Origin: Treponema sp.
GTDB taxonomy: Bacteria > Spirochaetota > Spirochaetia > Treponematales > Treponemataceae
NCBI GenBank assembly: GCA_023231445.1
Contig: JALNVF010000143.1
Location: forward strand, 1 to 7,444
Direction: 5' to 3'
DNA: 7,444 nt
Shown: one piece after another, positions 6,575 through 7,444 of the stretch
How positions within the stretch are numbered: the stretch's first letter is position 1
Layout of the letters: every line of letters begins with the position of its first letter
Notes under the pieces: model-generated
The model's database searches: none
The model's input: only the letters and a program-made list of their open reading frames with translations
Told to the model about the DNA's origin: nothing
Translations under genes and position numbers: made by a program

Positions 6575-6608
6575 AAATTTCAAGTGTAAGTTGAAATTTA
6601 TGCCCAAA
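6566..6608. repeat. Perfect 18-bp inverted repeat with 7-nt loop
   Basis: TTTGGGCATAAATTTCAA (6566-6583) and its exact reverse complement (6591-6608) flank gtgtaag. There is no U-tract on either strand, so it is not a typical intrinsic terminator. It lies between the ATPase fragment and the metallopeptidase fragment, and its left arm contains the presumed minus-strand ATG of the ATPase (6574-6572). A small palindromic mobile repeat or a recombination scar are both possible. Confidence 0.85.
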
Positions 6609-6634
6609 ATCTGGTTAGTTTCCTATATCAGGCG

Positions 6635-6850
6635 TTACCGGTGCAGAGGCAGGTGTTTCTTCAGCAGTTATTTTCGTTCCTTCCAATCAGACATAAACTG
6701 AGTAACGAGCGTGTAAAATTTTTTTGAGTGATTCGGCTGCAGAAAATGGCAGTATTCGTGCAGCATTTCTATGAGCTGTTTGTTTAGAGGTCCTCTTAAA
6801 TCTCCGGAACGCAGCGTTTCCGAATCAAAAGCTGTTTTGTAAATACCCAG
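6635..6850 (-). pseudogene. C-terminal remnant of a YgjP-like zinc metallopeptidase
   Basis: The minus-strand frame ending at 6635 encodes LIEMLHEYCHF, then LQPNHSKKFYTLV, then QFMSDWKERK. This is the zinc-binding core of YgjP-like (DUF45) proteins: HExxH, then N-H-S-x-x-F-(W/Y), then an 'MPDWKERK' tail. Relative to the family it seems to lack one or two residues before HEYCH. An in-frame TAA (6668-6670) follows KERK, but the frame continues with LLKKHLPLHR to a second stop at 6635-6637, which matches the usual C-terminus. The first stop therefore looks like a nonsense mutation. The N-terminal half with the conserved RWGSC motif is absent. The upstream stop in this frame is at 6851-6853. Intact relatives are about 230 residues and often sit beside type I restriction genes. 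Confidence 0.65.
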
Positions 6851-7148
6851 TCAGACTGTCCCTCGCTTCCTCGACAGCGGGAATTGCATCCATGGACATC
6901 TGTATGTTAAGCTGTCTGCGGTAATCAACATCGTGATCATCCGCGGGGCACCATCGTCTTTTTTTCTCGTAAGGAATATGAACAGGCCGTATTTTGAACG
7001 CACATCCGCAGGTCCCTTTTTGGGGAAACGATGTAAGTTTTATGATTACGGCGGGATCGGTCAGTTCCATCTTTTTATGGGCGGATGCGGCATCATATAA
7101 AGAAACTGGAATCACCGGCGTCTCTCCTGTAGTAGAAACAGCATACAT
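6825..7148 (-). CDS. Hypothetical protein, possibly decayed
   Basis: A minus-strand open frame of 107 residues that I do not recognise. It is polar and rather cysteine- and arginine-containing, with GTCGCAFKIRP near residues 45-55 and KKRRWCPADDHD near 62-73, which could hint at a metal site but match no family I can name. There is no signal peptide or membrane helix. The start at 7148 lacks a clear ribosome binding site; an in-frame GTG preceded by AGGAGA, 11 codons downstream, is an alternative. Its 3' end overlaps the metallopeptidase remnant in another frame (6825-6850), so it may be part of the same degraded gene after a frameshift, or a separate fragment. It may also be non-coding. Confidence 0.35.
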   Translation of the reverse strand: MYAVSTTGETPVIPVSLYDAASAHKKMELTDPAVIIKLTSFPQKGTCGCAFKIRPVHIPYEKKRRWCPADDHDVDYRRQLNIQMSMDAIPAVEEARDSLTGYLQNSF

Positions 7149-7162
7149 AGTGTTTCTTTTTT

Positions 7163-7202
7163 TGCATATCTATGCATTTGAATTCATATTTATGCAGAAT
7201 TC
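7163..7202. repeat. Repeated palindromic half-sites upstream of carA
   Basis: TGCATA-tc-TATGCA (7163-7176) is a perfect palindrome. The pair TATGCA...GAATTC then occurs twice in tandem: 7171-7176 with 7180-7185, and 7191-7196 with 7197-7202. The cluster lies in the AT-rich gap between the divergent minus-strand ORF and carA, a plausible regulator-binding region. That function is inference. Confidence 0.4.
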
Positions 7203-7214
7203 GTAGAAAAGGGG

Positions 7215-7243
7215 TGTTCATTGCCCAATTAAATATGTATAAT
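7215..7243 (+). promoter_or_regulatory. Predicted carA promoter
   Basis: A perfect TATAAT is at 7238-7243. The -35 is weak: TGTTCA at 7215-7220 with a 17-nt spacer is the best fit. The expected start near 7250 leaves only about five bases before the carA ATG, and no Shine-Dalgarno sequence precedes that ATG. Confidence 0.5.
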
Positions 7244-7246
7244 AAT

Positions 7247-7268
7247 GCTTTAGTATGAGTACTAAAGC
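7247..7268 (+). promoter_or_regulatory. 9-bp hairpin/palindrome enclosing the carA start codon
   Basis: GCTTTAGTA (7247-7255) is perfectly complementary to TACTAAAGC (7260-7268) around the 4-nt loop tgag. The first base of the ATG is the last paired base; its T and G are in the loop. As RNA this could control start-codon access. As DNA it is a 22-bp palindrome over the transcription start and could be an operator. Confidence 0.6.
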
Positions 7269-7444
7269 GTGCCTTGTCCTGGCGAACGGACTGGTCTTTG
7301 AAGGAAAAAGTTTTGGCGCCACCGGATGTATAACCGGTGAGGCGGTATTCACGACTGGCATGACGGGGTATCTTGAGACCCTTACAGATCCCAGTTATTA
7401 CGGGCAGATAGTTACCCAGACGTTTCCTTTGAACGGGAACTACG
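7255..7444 (+). CDS. carA: Carbamoyl-phosphate synthase small subunit, 5' part
   Basis: The first 63 codons of the glutamine-hydrolysing subunit of carbamoyl-phosphate synthase, which passes ammonia to the large subunit (CarB) to make carbamoyl phosphate for arginine and pyrimidine synthesis in the cytoplasm. The N-terminal domain is unmistakable: LVLANGLVFEGKSFGA (7-22), TGEAVFTTGMTGYLETLTDP (27-46) and GQIVTQTFPLNGNY (50-63), all family signature positions. The gene runs off the window edge, so the C-terminal class I glutaminase domain is not seen. The start at 7255 gives the family-typical N-terminus but has no Shine-Dalgarno sequence, and the predicted transcript is nearly leaderless. A two-codon reading frame (ATG CTT TAG, 7245-7253) lies immediately before it. 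Confidence 0.95.
   Translation, partial: MSTKACLVLANGLVFEGKSFGATGCITGEAVFTTGMTGYLETLTDPSYYGQIVTQTFPLNGNY

Noticed and set aside
6566..6608. 18-bp palindrome as an intrinsic terminator
   Set aside because: Neither strand shows a U-tract after the stem, and the stem is AT-rich.
6994..7206. 70-codon + strand hydrophobic ORF before carA
   Set aside because: It is antisense to the more protein-like minus-strand frame, has no ribosome binding site, and its hydrophobic tail comes from an AT-rich intergenic tract.
1..7444. CRISPR arrays, tRNA or rRNA genes, insertion sequences with transposase
   Set aside because: No regularly spaced direct repeats, no cloverleaf or rRNA-like segments, and no transposase or integrase motifs were seen on either strand.

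Overview
The window reads as bacterial chromosome from a spirochaete, most likely a Treponema-type organism. That guess rests on overall style only: a spirochaete-like lipobox (LFSGC) on a 5'-nucleotidase lipoprotein, a MATE exporter, a YtrA-type GntR/ABC operon, and remnants of accessory families common in treponemes. There is no rRNA or other phylogenetic marker, so the taxonomic call is tentative.

Layout. (1) 110-1477, +: MATE-family multidrug/Na+ antiporter, with a promoter that overlaps a small palindrome. (2) 1565-3127, +: exported lipoprotein 5'-nucleotidase (UshA/NadN type) with its own promoter. A 7-bp GC-rich hairpin follows at 3214-3244. (3) 3331-5945, +: a tightly packed four-gene operon of a YtrA-type GntR repressor, an ABC ATPase and two different small six-helix membrane proteins. 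Spacing is 2 nt, then an ATGA overlap, then 1 nt. A strong TTGACA promoter and a 25-bp near-perfect palindrome at the expected transcription start suggest autoregulation by the repressor. (4) about 5946-7148: a decayed stretch between the operon and carA. It holds an inverted-repeat-rich non-coding segment, a + strand remnant resembling the C-terminal half of a HU/IHF-like protein, a broken minus-strand DUF4143/AAA_14 ATPase, a perfect 18-bp-arm palindrome, a broken minus-strand YgjP-like zinc metallopeptidase, and an unrecognised minus-strand ORF. (5) 7255 to the window end, +: the 5' end of carA (carbamoyl-phosphate synthase small subunit). Its start codon lies in the loop of a perfect 9-bp hairpin, only a few bases downstream of the predicted transcription start.

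How the genes work together. MATE and the nucleotidase are independent envelope functions: export of small molecules, and periplasmic nucleotide salvage. The four-gene operon is a self-contained regulated ABC transporter of unknown substrate with no solute-binding protein, which favours export or membrane-stress functions over import. carA starts arginine/pyrimidine precursor synthesis; carB presumably lies outside the window. The stretch between the operon and carA looks like a site where accessory genes were inserted and are now decaying. No complete novel system is visible. The most unusual signals are the carA start-codon hairpin, the operon operator palindrome, and the composite junctions in the decayed region.
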